From the NCBI GenBank assembly GCA_030248065.1, contig JASAMV010004460.1:1-21276 (forward strand): a stretch of 21,276 nucleotides of DNA, written 5' to 3'. The stretch is from Rhynchonema sp. JSB1_4. Taxonomy: Eukaryota > Nematoda > Chromadorea > Monhysterida > Xyalidae. Of the stretch, positions 1-9,118 are shown one piece after another (within the stretch, counting starts at the first letter, position 1; each line of letters begins with the position of its first letter). The notes below the pieces were generated by a model that saw only the letters and a program-made list of their open reading frames with translations, searched no databases and was not told the origin of the DNA. A program made the translations under genes and the position numbers.

Positions 1-234
1 TATATGGTTCCATTCCGAGCAAGAAAAAGACAATTTTGCTTTGGAACGTTATTTCGGCGTTGTTCCTTGTACATGAAAATGCTGAACAACTTTCACTGCA
101 AAGTCAAATTCAAACTCGGAACCTTGAAAATCGTCTTTGTCTTGACGTAAACCGTAATCTTTGCGTTAGTATTGCCTTCAAGCTGATGTCACACACACAC
201 AACATCTGGTGCTTCACTCAACACATTCGTATAC

Positions 235-2472
235 CTTGATCATCATCGCGGCCATTGTTGCACTGTGTCTCGACGGGCACGTCACAGCCTTGACCAGTGT
301 AGCCGTGTTCACACGAACATTGCCATTCACCGGCATCGCTCTTGTCGGTCGATTGGACACAACTGCCGTGATTTGAACAGTGATTAGGACAACCGGCTGC
401 AAGGAGAAAGTCGTGATTAGCATGCGCTTATAAAGGCAGGCATCGAATTTGAATGGTTCGATTCTGTCTCGGTCACGTGAAAATTTTGAGATACACACGG
501 ATAGACTTTGACCAGCGTAAAACTTTATCTTTGGGAGCCAATATGGCACTTTTAAAAACTTTCTGATCTCTACAGTCTCATGATCCAGACAGATCCCATT
601 TGATTCCGCACCCGATTTGACGCCCACAGTGTAAACGCATGACTTTGGGTGGAATTTTTGAAACGGTGTAAAGGTCAGTTGGGCGTAATGGTCGGTGTAA
701 AGTTCGGTCGAAAGCTCGGTCGGCGTAGCTCGGTGTAAACGTGAAACATTGCCTGTTATTAACGTGGAATGTTTCAAGTTTACACCGAGGTCTATCAGAC
801 TGAGCTGTCGACCGAGCTTTCCGCCGACCTTTACACCCAACTGACCTTCACACCGTTTCGAAAATATCACCCTTTATGTGGACAGTGTGGTCACATTGAA
901 ACATCACCGTACCCAATTGACATGCTTGGCCATTCCATCCCTTGTTGCACGAGCACACTCCATCGACACAATGTCCGTTGTCGTCACATCCGGGCAAACA
1001 TGCCAGCTGAGTGCATACATCACCCGTGTACCCGTCCGCGCACTGGCACACACCCGCCTGACATTGACCATGTGCGCCACACTCCAACGCACACACTTCT
1101 GCAAACATCGGTATACTTGTATAGACAAGAAGTGTCAGACGTATGTACATACATACACTTATCAGTGCAACAAAGTATACGTTTGGTCAAGTGACTTTTT
1201 GTAACTGAGAATATGTCGACATTCGTTGATGCCACCACTTCTAGTACCTGTCCGTGAAAGTTCTTTGTTTGATGCCTCGGAGCACATTTTGGCGCTGGTT
1301 AAAATTTGTTGCCAAATCCACAACTCCGATCGGTTATGATATGCCTGAATAGACAAGGCGACTGACCTTGTTCGCATAATTCCCCATTCCATCCTTGTTC
1401 ACAATCACAAACAGTGCCCAGCCAACGACCATGGCTGTTGCATTTGGGATCACCATTTGCGTCGGTCACTTGTGGTTCGTTGGGACACATTTGCTCGGAT
1501 GTGTACGCCGTCTCGCATGCGTCGCCGCGCCAACCGAACTCGCAATAGCACGTGCCCTGTAGATGGAGAGAGATACATGTGTAGAAGCAGGGGATAGAAG
1601 ACTCTGTGATCAGCATGGTACCACCATTGCTTCTCGTGTTTACTTGATACCGCCAGGCATGATTATGATGTTAAGGTCATCACTGCATCATCTAACATGT
1701 GGATAGTGTTTTTCGACCTGTCTGACAGACGGACGGTGCATCGGGTCATCGTCAGTCCCTTGCACTGGTGTGAAACATCAGCAAGCCAACCCAACCCACC
1801 TTCACGCATTGTCCATGATGACTGCAGTCGGGTTGTGCACATGTCTGTGCGTCACACGCGTGCCCCGTCCAGCCAGGGTCACAATGGCACTCACCATCCG
1901 CACCGCATCGACCGTGGCCTGCATGGATGTACAGTTCGGTTGACGTGTTGGTCTTTCCAATCTCGTGAGAAAAAAATGGAGCACAACTTGCTAACCGGAA
2001 CAATCGGGCTTCTGACACACGTTGGCAGGCAGATCGCAATCGACACCCTTCCAGCCCTGATGACAATGACAACGACCGCTCGAGAACAGACCGTTGCCCG
2101 CGCACAACACCGGGCACACCGCTGCAAAGTGTACATGAGGATTTGGGGAACATTATTGATAATCGTCTGAATATGGATAGCCTATGTACATACGTAATGT
2201 GGAAGCACACAACATAATGGCACAATTATCGACCAACTTTCTTCGCAATACTGTCCGGTGTAACCTCGTTCACATTGACATCGTCCCTTCACGCATTGTC
2301 CCTTTCCATAACAACCGAACGCGCAGTCGCGGTCTGCGTCCGGCCCCGGTCTGGCAGCGGACAGCGCGGCCACGAACTTGACCGGCGTCGACTTGGTCGG
2401 ATCGTCGTTGAGGAAACCGAGATGCCACTCGCCGGCTTGTAGGAATTCGACGAACGTCGTCGCGCGCATCGT
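235..2472 (-). pseudogene. Teneurin EGF-region exons, inverted partial copy
   Basis: Reading down the - strand, exons lie at 2472-2238, 2121-1996, 1918-1800, 1556-1367, 1098-913 and 396-235. Each has the same length and splice phase as its + strand partner at 3044-5248, with GT donors and AG acceptors kept. They encode the end of the pre-EGF domain and a run of cysteine-rich EGF-like modules, for example the stretch around CGAHGQC and [10 protein letters not shown]. No start codon, signal/TM segment or downstream TTR/NHL exons follow in this orientation, so this is a partial duplicate and not a second gene. Amino-acid differences from the + copy are few (S/A in the DPTKxTPVKF segment, N/Y in the DADRDxAFG segment). 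It could be a real inverted duplication or a foldback artefact. Confidence 0.85.
648..871. repeat. Small foldback repeat in duplicated teneurin intron
   Basis: A ~224-bp imperfect inverted repeat centred near 757. The left half runs from GGTGGAATTTTTGAAAC through copies of AAAGCTCGGTCG and CTCGGTGTAAAC. The right half is its reverse complement, ending TTTCGAAAATATCACC. It sits in the - strand intron between exons 1098-913 and 396-235. It has the form of a short MITE-like foldback element. No target duplication was recognised. Confidence 0.7.
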
Positions 2473-3043
2473 CTGAAGTGAACATTTGGAAAAAATGAGT
2501 TTTCTTTTCACTTTTCTGCTACCTACATACTTCAAATAATTTTTATTCATGTATTATCTTGTACAAACAAATCTTTACTTGCACGACGATAGGTTTTCAA
2601 CACTTGTGTGCGTGCGTGAATACATTTGCTTTGTCGGTTTCAGTGCCACTTTTTATATGCCTGACAGTGTGGATCCTTTATAGGTATTTGGTTGACAAGA
2701 ATGAAACACGAGCAACTGACAACGCACAACAAGAACATCAAGATGACAACAGCACAAAAAACCAACAATAGAAGCGGTATAGTACAACACAACTACAGTG
2801 GGGCGGCCAATCTATCAAACAAATACCTATAAAGGATCCACACTGTCAGGCATGTAAAAAAATGGCACTGAAACCAACAAAGCACACGTATTCACGCACG
2901 CACACAAGTGTTGAAAAACCTATCGTCGCGCAAGTAAAGATTTGTTTGTACAAGATAATACATGAATAAAAATTATTTGAAGTATGTATGTAGGTAGCAG
3001 AAAAGTGAAAAGAAAACTCATTTTTTCCAAATGTTCACTTCAG
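2473..3043. other. Centre of palindrome A
   Basis: No gene is seen here. The arms approach each other through AT-rich intron sequence and close around a unique spacer at about 2696-2812, rich in CAA/ACA. A reading frame at 2559-2771 with a short hydrophobic stretch crosses the arm/spacer border and matches no teneurin part I recognise. In a complete gene the upstream teneurin exons should lie here on the + strand; the palindrome replaces them. Confidence 0.7.
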
Positions 3044-3278
3044 ACGATGCGCGCGACGACGTTCGTCGAATTCCTACAAGCCGGCGAGTGGCATCTCGGT
3101 TTCCTCAACGACGATCCGACCAAGGCGACGCCGGTCAAGTTCGTGGCCGCGCTGTCCGCTGCCAGACCGGGACCGGACGCAGACCGCGACTACGCGTTCG
3201 GTTGTTATGGAAAGGGACAATGCGTGAAGGGACGATGTCAATGTGAACGAGGCTACACCGGACAGTATTGCGAAGAAA
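3044..3278 (+). CDS. Ten-m: Teneurin exon: pre-EGF domain end and first EGF
   Basis: Starts after the acceptor TTCACTTCAG and ends at GAAGAAA before donor GTTGGTCG, leaving one base of the next codon. The first part holds the teneurin signature [12 protein letters not shown], which in known teneurins closes the domain before the EGF array. It is followed by an EGF module with the cysteines of [16 protein letters not shown] and GYTGQYC. The donor was chosen because it gives the right phase for the next exon (V-C-P-V-L-C). The donor GTTGGT is atypical; see findings. Confidence 0.85.
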
Positions 3279-6200
3279 GTTGGTCGATAATTGTGCCATT
3301 ATGTTGTGTGCTTCCACATTACGTATGTACATAGGCTATCCATATTCAGACGATTATCAATAATGTTCCCCAAATCCTCATGTACACTTTGCAGCGGTGT
3401 GCCCGGTGTTGTGCGCGGGCAACGGTCTGTTCTCGAGCGGTCGTTGTCATTGTCATCAGGGCTGGAAGGGTGTCGATTGCGATCTGCCTGCCAACGTGTG
3501 TCAGAAGCCCGATTGTTCCGGTTAGCAAGTTGTGCTCCATTTTTTTCTCACGAGATTGGAAAGACCAACACGTCAACCGAACTGTACATCCATGCAGGCC
3601 ACGGTCGATGCGGTGCGGATGGTGAGTGCCATTGTGACCCTGGCTGGACGGGGCACGCGTGTGACGCACAGACATGTCCACAACCCGACTACAGTCATCA
3701 TGGACAATGCGTGAAGGTGGGTTGGGTTGGCTTGCTGATGTTTCACACCAGTGCAAGGGACTGACGATGACCCGATGCACCGTCCGATCTTGTCTAGACA
3801 GGTCAAAAACACTATCCACATGTTAGATGATGCAGTGATGACACTTAACATCATAATCATGCCTGGCGGTATCAGCAAACACCAGCAAGCAATGGTGGCA
3901 CCATGCTGATCACAGAGTCTTCTATCCCCTGCTTCTACACATGTATCTCTCTCCATCTACAGGGCACGTGCTATTGCGAGTTCGGTTGGCGCGGCGACGC
4001 ATGCGAGACGGCGTACACATCCGAGCAAATGTGTCCCAACGAACCACAAGTGACCGACGCAAATGGTGATCCCAAATGCAACAGCCATGGTCGTTGGCTG
4101 GGCACTGTTTGTGATTGTGAACAAGGATGGAATGGGGAATTATGCGAACAAGGTCAGTCGCCTTGTCTATTCAGGCATATCATAACCGATCGGAGTTGTG
4201 GATTTGGCAACAAATTTTAACCAGCGCCAAAATGTGCTCCGAGGCATCAAACAAAGAACTTTCACGGACAGGTAGAAGTGGTGGCATCAACGAATGTCGA
4301 CATATTCTCAGTTACAAAAAGTCACGTGACCAAACATATGGGATGCTTTGTTGCACTGATAAGTGTATGTATGTACATACGTCTGATACTTCTTGTATAC
4401 AAGTACGCCGATGTTTGCAGAAGTGTGTGCGTTGGAGTGTGGCGCACATGGTCAATGTCAGGCGGGTGTGTGCCAGTGCGCGGACGGGTACACGGGTGAT
4501 GTATGCACTCAGCTGGCATGTTTGCCCGGGTGTGACGACAACGGACATTGTGTCGATGGAGTGTGCTCGTGCAACAAGGGATGGAATGGCCAAGCATGTC
4601 AATTGGGTACGGTGATGTTTCAATGTGACCACACGGTCCACATAAAGGGTGATATTTTCGAAACTGGTGTGGAAGGTCAGTTGGGTTGTGAAAGGTCGGC
4701 GGACAGCTCGGTCGCGCTCAGCGGAACCGGAAACCGAACCGCAAACAGGCACCCCGCGCGCCCCCCGCCCGCCGACCGAGCTTTCCACCGACTTACGCCG
4801 ACCAGCCGCCCCACCGCCCTACACCAAATTCCACCCAAAGTCATGCGTTTACACTGTGGGCGTCAAATCGGGTGCGGAATCAAATGGGATCTGTCTGGAT
4901 CATGAGACTGTAGAGATCAGAAAGTTTTTAAAAGTGCCATATTGGCTCCCAAAGATAAAGTTTTACGCTGGTCAAAGTCTATCCGTGTGTATCTCAAAAT
5001 TTTCACGTGACCGAGACAGAATCGAACCATTCAAATTCGATGCCTGCCTTTATAAGCGCATGCTAATCACGACTTTCTCCTTGCAGCCGGTTGTCCTAAT
5101 CACTGTTCAAATCACGGCAGTTGTGTCCAATCGACCGACAAGAGCGATGCCGGTGAATGGCAATGTTCGTGTGAACACGGCTACACTGGTCAAGGCTGTG
5201 ACGTGCCCGTCGAGACACAGTGCAACAATGGCCGCGATGATGATCAAGGTATACGAATGTGTTGAGTGAAGCACCAGATGTTGTGTGTGTGTGACATCAG
5301 CTTGAAGGCAATACTAACGCAAAGATTACGGTTTACGTCAAGACAAAGACGATTTTCAAGGTTCCGAGTTTGAATTTGACTTTGCAGTGAAAGTTGTTCA
5401 GCATTTTCATGTACAAGGAACGACGCCAAAATAACGGTCCAAAGCAAAATTGTCTTTTTCTTGCTCGGAATGGAACCATATATACTGTATACTCTGACAA
5501 TTCTTTTGGGAGAAACTTTTCAAACGCGTTGCCTGATCCGTAAAGCGCATGACGCGTGCACTGGCTATAGCGGTCACGTGACTTACGTAGCCAGCGCACG
5601 CATGATGAGCTTTACGGATGAGGCAACGCGGTTGAAAAGTTTCTCCCAAAAGAATAGCCAGAGTATACATGTATTTGCCAAACCAACAAACCGTTCAATA
5701 TCAGTTCGCATCGCATTATCTGTATGAAACATCACTGCAGATGGTCTGACCGACTGCGAGGACGGCGATTGTTGTCGTTGGTCGTTGTGTCGTCAGCACG
5801 CCAGTTGTCAAACAGCCCCGTCCCCGGCCACAGTCCTGCTGCAGCAACAGGCCGCCTCGCCGCATGCGTCATTCTTTCAACGGATGCGATTCCTGGTCGC
5901 CGCCAACTCGGTGCAACAGTACGCTGATGTTTCACTGTTCAATGAAAGGTATGTACACCTGATGTGTGCGCTTGCTTGTATTGTTGATTATGCAATTGAA
6001 ACGAATCATCACACCCAGAAAACAGAGTGTACAAATTTTCAAACATCAGTTGCTGACAAGCAGCTATTTTTTGACATGAGATTATTTGTGATTTTTCAAG
6101 ATTGGTATGATCAACCAGCGTGCAAACTACGAATAAACAACTTTCACACTGGTCCGATTAACAACGATCGAAAAATCATCGAACATCTCACACCAAAAAA

Positions 6201-8998
6201 ATGGGCCAATACATGTCCGTTGTTGTCATGCCTATCGATATTGACACAAGTGAAACATCACCCATTGCAGCCGTGTGTCTGTGTTGCGTGGTCGTGTGCT
6301 TGACAGGCAGGGCAGTCCGATTGTGGGCGTGCGAGTGACGGACTCTGCCAATCGACTACATGGCTTCACCATATCCCGTGTCGGCGGTCTATTCGACCTG
6401 ATGGTCAACGGGGGTGGCTCGGTGCGTCTGCACTTTATGCGTCTACCGTACATCACCGTGCATCACACCGTGCACGCGCCACAAGCACAAATCGTCTATG
6501 TTGGTGATGTTGTTATGGAAAAGGTGGGTGCGGTGCAGGGGCCTGATTGTCAAGGTCAGTGTTTTGGTTGCAATCGCAACATTTGCGTGTGCTTTGGTTT
6601 TCGGTTCGGACGAAATGATTTGAAACATCGCTTACTGAAATCACCAATATTTTAGTACAAGATAATTGACATTGTTCGCAGAAAACTCGTGCAGTCATAA
6701 CAAGCAGCGTCAAGTGCTAAGATGTGTTACCTACAAACTCTTTGACCGGATCAGCCATTGTGTCGTTACGTTTACGAACTGATGACCTTACAATATTTCG
6801 TGCTGCCACCAACTTTGATCAGTGTAAACGCTGTACCAAACAACCCCATCCGATGACTAATGATTGCAGTTCGCCGATCCGCAATCCAATCAGTTATCCG
6901 GCACCACCGACGATGCCTGGTCACCGACGTGTGTGCAACTGTACAGCGAGCATGATATGGAGTCGGTGCACATTGTGCCGTCATGGCAATTGTCGCAGCA
7001 CACGACACACACTGATGGGCACCGACAGGTGAAGATGCTGGTCGACAGCGCTGCTATGTTGCATACGGTGGATTTGGATGGAACGGACAAGGTGTGCATG
7101 GGGACATCATCAGTTGGCATGTGCATTTCGGGTTCGAAATGGTCGTCGACACATTGCGGTTTGCCAATGAGTAACCTTGCTCGGAAATAATTCAAAACAT
7201 CGACTGACGGGCGCGATATATTTGTCAATTGGTGAAAGAGAATCAAGAAGCTGACAGTATGTACTTCAAGAACCCAGAACTCAGAAGCTCGATCCCAGAC
7301 CGAGATTGACGGTTATCCTGTCCAAGTCAAGCAAGTTCTTGGGTGGCCTACATTAGAACACGCCGAGATTGATGTCATACTGATGGAAAAACCAAGTACT
7401 GAGACCAAACTCCGTGTTTGTGAAACGAAAACGGACTTTTAACCGATTGCTTCAGCTCAAACTCACCTATTCGTCGACCAACACAAACGGCTACCAATCA
7501 GCGCTCAACATTCGTCTCCTTGGCGCCAAACCGCATTCGAAACTGCGACTCATTCGATTGAACATTGACGTGGCTGGCAATCATTTTGTGAAAATGTTGG
7601 AATCACAACCGAATCTGACTCATGTGTACATGTGGGATCGGCGCGATGTGTACAGACAGAAGGTCTACGGATTGGCCACGGTGAAAGGTCATAAAATTAA
7701 TAATTTGACATCACACAAAGCTACCACAGACTAAAAAAGTGTCTGATTTTTTTGCAGTGCTGATCGAGTACAAGTACAGCGGCTGTGACCGATGGTTCTC
7801 TGATGTTTCATACACCGAAATGGACGGTCACAAAACGGGCGCGGCCGATGTGGGCGGTTGGCGACTCGACATACATCATCACTTCGATGTGTTGGGTGGA
7901 GTGCTCGAGAAAGGTTCGCGAGTTTCTGTCAATTTTTTAATGTTATTTTGCTTAATTTATCCATAAACCGACCAATGTTCGCCCCTGATTTATCAGGCGA
8001 CGGCAGTGTCGTCTATCTGCGTCAACAGCCTCCAATTACGTCGACGACGGTCGGTACGGGCAGCCAACGTCCGTTATCATGCCCATTCTGTGATGCGCGC
8101 ACGCTGCAAACGCCGTTGTTCATGCCAGTGGCTGTGGCTGCATCTGCATCCGGTCATTTGTACGTCGGCGACTACAATCTGATTCGACGTATCGATCTAC
8201 ACAATCGCACTGTCACCACCGTGATGGAGTTGAGGTGAGCCGGGTCATTTGCCTGATTCAGGGACCAGTCAATGAAACATCATTATGTGGAATATTTGTG
8301 CAATATTGTTGCAGTCCATCGGACGCGGTGCACGCATACTACCTGGCCGTACATCCGATCACCAACGAACTCCACATCTCGCTGCCCTTGCGTCGTCAGG
8401 TACTCAAACTGCCCAGCGCCGTCCCGTCCGAGACCAGCAGTTCGTCGCGACCCGCTGCTGCAGGTTGGCATCAGCCAGTGCGCTGTTGGCCTTGATTATT
8501 CAGGCAAAACAAACATGATCAGATTTATTGTCAATATTATGCAGACCATCTCAATCCGTCGTCAACTACGACTACATCGAGCACCATCGTGGTGGCGGGC
8601 AGTGGTCGCTCATGCTACAAGGGCGATGCGTGTGGCGATAGCGGACCGGCCGAAATGGCACAGTTGACCTATCCGAAAGGACTCGTATTCGACCCGGATG
8701 GCAATCTGTTTGTGGCCGACGCGCAGCGAATTCGAAAGATTACGGTGGACGGCATGATCAAGACGGTAATTGGCTCGTCCACCCAGTCACGTGACGCAAC
8801 ACAATCCGGGTGAGCGGCCGTGCATATAGATTTTGGCTTTTAAGCAAATGCAATAAAAATAAATAAAATTTTTGTGCAATAAATCATTCCAGTTGGGCGC
8901 CACAATCGTGCGACACCCACGTGGTAGTTGACGCGCTGCAACTGCGCTGGCCGACCTCATTGGCATTCGATCAAGCCAACGCCGAATTGTACATTCTG
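3044..8998 (+). CDS. Ten-m: Teneurin, internal ectodomain part (15 exons)
   Basis: Fifteen + strand exons with compatible phases encode one continuous piece of a teneurin, a type II transmembrane adhesion receptor that acts at the cell surface in neuronal wiring through partners such as latrophilin. Order: end of the pre-EGF jelly-roll domain, EGF-like modules, the cysteine-rich linker with DGLTDC and DGDCC, TTR-like domain, beta-sandwich region and the first part of the NHL propeller. Exons: 3044-3278, 3395-3520, 3598-3716, 3963-4152, 4421-4606, 5087-5248, 5741-5948, 6271-6523, 6870-7091, 7456-7687, 7758-7913, 7997-8234, 8315-8463, 8545-8809 and 8893-~8998. The N-terminal intracellular/TM region and the rest of NHL, the YD shell and C-terminal toxin-like domain are absent; the sequence folds back at both ends. 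No frameshift was seen in this strand, unlike its inverted copies. Confidence 0.9.
3395..3716 (+). CDS. Ten-m: Teneurin exons: EGF modules 2-3
   Basis: Two exons, 3395-3520 and 3598-3716, separated by a 77-nt intron (donor GTTAGC, acceptor CATGCAG). The first encodes CPVLCAGNG then [13 protein letters not shown] and CQKPDC. The second starts with GHGRC, continues with [13 protein letters not shown] and ends with HHGQCVK before donor GTGGGT. The CPVLC opening and the W-x-G-x-x-C-D pattern are typical of teneurin EGF repeats. Ends leave a phase-0 junction. Confidence 0.85.
3963..4606 (+). CDS. Ten-m: Teneurin exons: middle EGF modules
   Basis: Exons 3963-4152 and 4421-4606. The first encodes [14 protein letters not shown] and a longer loop with [19 protein letters not shown] before [14 protein letters not shown]. 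The second encodes two compact modules, CGAHGQC...[10 protein letters not shown] and [11 protein letters not shown]...[10 protein letters not shown]. Phases are 1 and 1. Donors are GTCAGT and GTACGG; acceptors are CTACAG and TTTGCAG. In vertebrate teneurins an unpaired cysteine in EGF 2 and 5 makes disulphide dimers; I could not assign module numbers well enough to say whether it is kept here. Confidence 0.85.
4649..4832. other. GC-rich degenerate counterpart of the small foldback repeat
   Basis: Aligned to the reverse complement of 648-871, the flanks match but the centre is replaced by a C/G/A-rich run with almost no T (about 4725-4790). Outside the centre many T residues are missing. This intron stretch (4607-5086) carries no gene. 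The pattern resembles poor base calling or error-prone synthesis through a hairpin more than ordinary divergence. Confidence 0.6.
5087..5248 (+). CDS. Ten-m: Teneurin exon: last EGF module
   Basis: Begins after acceptor CTCCTTGCAG with the codons for [12 protein letters not shown] and runs through [14 protein letters not shown] to [12 protein letters not shown]. The next exon opens with DGLTDC, reproducing the calcium-loop-like N-x-x-D-D-D-x-D-G motif that follows the last EGF of teneurins. The single base carried over is consistent with the phase of exon 5741-5948. Donor GTATAC. Confidence 0.88.
5249..5740 (+). other. Teneurin intron with foldback element
   Basis: Donor AAG|GTATAC and acceptor CACTGCAG. 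The intron crosses the outer end of palindrome A (5482), holds the foldback element 5486-5669 and carries TGAAACATCA at 5725-5734, directly before the acceptor. No gene is seen. Confidence 0.75.
5486..5669. mobile_element. 184-bp foldback MITE-like element
   Basis: Perfect 11-bp terminal inverted repeats TGTATACTCTG / CAGAGTATACA, and beyond them almost the entire element pairs with itself: CTTTTGGGAGAAACTTTT, CGTTGCCT, ATCCGTAAAGC and their complements on the other side. No coding capacity. I see no clear target-site duplication (flanks end ATATAC and begin TGTATT). It fits a non-autonomous foldback DNA transposon; the superfamily is not assignable. Confidence 0.75.
5741..5948 (+). CDS. Ten-m: Teneurin exon: cysteine-rich linker
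   Basis: Encodes [24 protein letters not shown], the conserved cysteine-rich linker between the last EGF and the TTR-like domain, then a helix-rich segment with [16 protein letters not shown] and ends SLFNE+S. In teneurins the matching segment has the D-x-D-C-C pair and a phenylalanine-rich helix. It ends AATGAAAG before donor GTATGT, phase 2. Unlike its neighbours this exon has no inverted copy in the window: it lies between the two palindromes. The decamer TGATGTTTCA is part of its coding sequence at 5925-5934. Confidence 0.88.
5949..6270 (+). other. Teneurin intron with complementary ends
   Basis: No gene. Palindrome B begins within it at about 5955. TGATGTTTCAC at 5925-5935, just upstream of the donor, is the exact complement of GTGAAACATCA at 6250-6260, just upstream of the acceptor; the similarity extends over about 20 nt with small gaps. 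Acceptor CATTGCAG. Confidence 0.7.
6271..6523 (+). CDS. Ten-m: Teneurin exon: TTR-like domain
   Basis: Encodes [20 protein letters not shown]...[25 protein letters not shown] and [21 protein letters not shown]. This is the transthyretin/carboxypeptidase-regulatory-like fold found between the linker and the beta-propeller of teneurins; the G-x-V-x-D-x-x-G-x-P-I/L-x-G-V and D-G/L-x-D-L-x-x-N-G-G patterns are easily recognised. The exon starts after CCCATTGCAG and ends at AAAAG before GTGGGTGC; this donor keeps phase 0 with exon 6870-7091. Confidence 0.9.
6870..7091 (+). CDS. Ten-m: Teneurin exon: variable segment after TTR
   Basis: 74 codons with no frameshift, from FADPQSNQ to [10 protein letters not shown]. 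In teneurins this position is less conserved; the end ([13 protein letters not shown] followed by LKLTYSS in the next exon) fits the conserved entry into the beta-sandwich segment. Assignment rests on position, phase (0/0) and the fact that the same exon with both splice sites is kept in the inverted copy at 10557-10336. Confidence 0.7.
7092..7455 (+). other. Teneurin intron with diverged indel repeats
   Basis: No gene. Compared with its inverted partner (about 9939-10335), the stretch near 7255-7330 differs by repeat-mediated indels of AGAACCCAGAACTC and of CTTGGA. A variant of the locus decamer, CAAAACATCGA, lies near 7193. Confidence 0.6.
7456..7913 (+). CDS. Ten-m: Teneurin exons: beta-sandwich before the propeller
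   Basis: Exons 7456-7687 and 7758-7913, separated by a 70-nt AT-rich intron. They encode [19 protein letters not shown]...[27 protein letters not shown], then YKYSGCDRW...[15 protein letters not shown]. The blocks P-N-L-x-x-x-x-x-W-D-x-x-D-x-Y-x-Q-K-V-Y-G-L and G-G-W-x-L-D-x-H-H are hallmarks of the teneurin region just before the NHL propeller. The spacing between the cysteine and GGW equals that known for the family, so the decamer TGATGTTTCA at 7801-7810 is genuinely coding. Confidence 0.9.
7997..8234 (+). CDS. Ten-m: Teneurin exon: start of NHL propeller
   Basis: After the acceptor TTTATCAG the exon encodes [22 protein letters not shown], then [22 protein letters not shown] and [14 protein letters not shown], ending VMELR/S. 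The Q-Q-P-P motif, the S-C-P-x-C pair and L-Y-V-G-D-x-N-x-x-R-R-I strand are diagnostic of the first NHL blade in teneurins. Phase 1 start, phase 2 end; donor GTGAGC is one of the few canonical-looking donors here. Confidence 0.92.
8315..8998 (+). CDS. Ten-m: Teneurin exons: NHL blades, truncated by the fold
   Basis: Exons 8315-8463, 8545-8809 and 8893-~8998. They encode [38 protein letters not shown] then [26 protein letters not shown], and [33 protein letters not shown]. These are successive NHL blades in family order. The last two exons lie in the unique spacer of palindrome B and have no second copy. After LYILDSD the sequence becomes the reverse complement of the preceding blade and reaches a stop at about 9037, so the protein is cut here and roughly the C-terminal two thirds of a teneurin is missing. 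Confidence 0.88.
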
Positions 8999-9118
8999 GA
9001 CTCGGATGGGTCGTCTATGGGCAGTTTGAGTACCTGACGACAAAAGGGCTGCGGAGAGATGTGGAGTTCGTTGGTGTCGGATGTACGGCCAGGTAGTATG
9101 CGTGCACCGCGTCCGACG

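Larger units (their letters stand above)
1..2695. repeat. Palindrome A, left arm
   Basis: The reverse complement of this stretch matches 2813-5482 almost base for base; position 1 pairs with 5482 and the arms close near 2695/2813. All six EGF-region exons are present at the same lengths in both arms (for example 190 nt at 1367-1556 and at 3963-4152). Differences are scattered substitutions and small indels, plus one large divergent block (648-871 against 4649-4832). The left arm may continue beyond the window. Confidence 0.95.
2813..5482. repeat. Palindrome A, right arm
   Basis: Inverted copy of 1-2695, holding the + strand teneurin EGF exons. Its outer end lies 4 nt before the foldback element at 5486. 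It is the arm that continues in correct exon order into the downstream teneurin exons, so it is taken as the parental copy. Confidence 0.95.
5955..8437. repeat. Palindrome B, left arm
   Basis: Matches the reverse complement of about 8998-11477. The outer border is at CACCTGATGTGTGC (about 5955), immediately inside a teneurin intron, and the inner border is near 8437. It carries the intact + strand TTR to NHL exons. The unique spacer 8438-8997 carries the next NHL exons. Confidence 0.93.

Noticed and set aside
235..2472. A separate EGF-repeat gene on the - strand
   Set aside because: Every exon is an inverted copy of the + strand exons with the same borders; no start or independent continuation exists.
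2559..2771. Reading frame with a hydrophobic stretch that could be the teneurin transmembrane segment
   Set aside because: It crosses the arm/spacer border of the palindrome, has no flanking positively charged or proline-rich teneurin cytoplasmic sequence, and is broken in the other arm.
5486..5669. Protein-coding frames on both strands of the foldback element
   Set aside because: The two frames are near copies because the DNA is self-complementary; no coding pattern.
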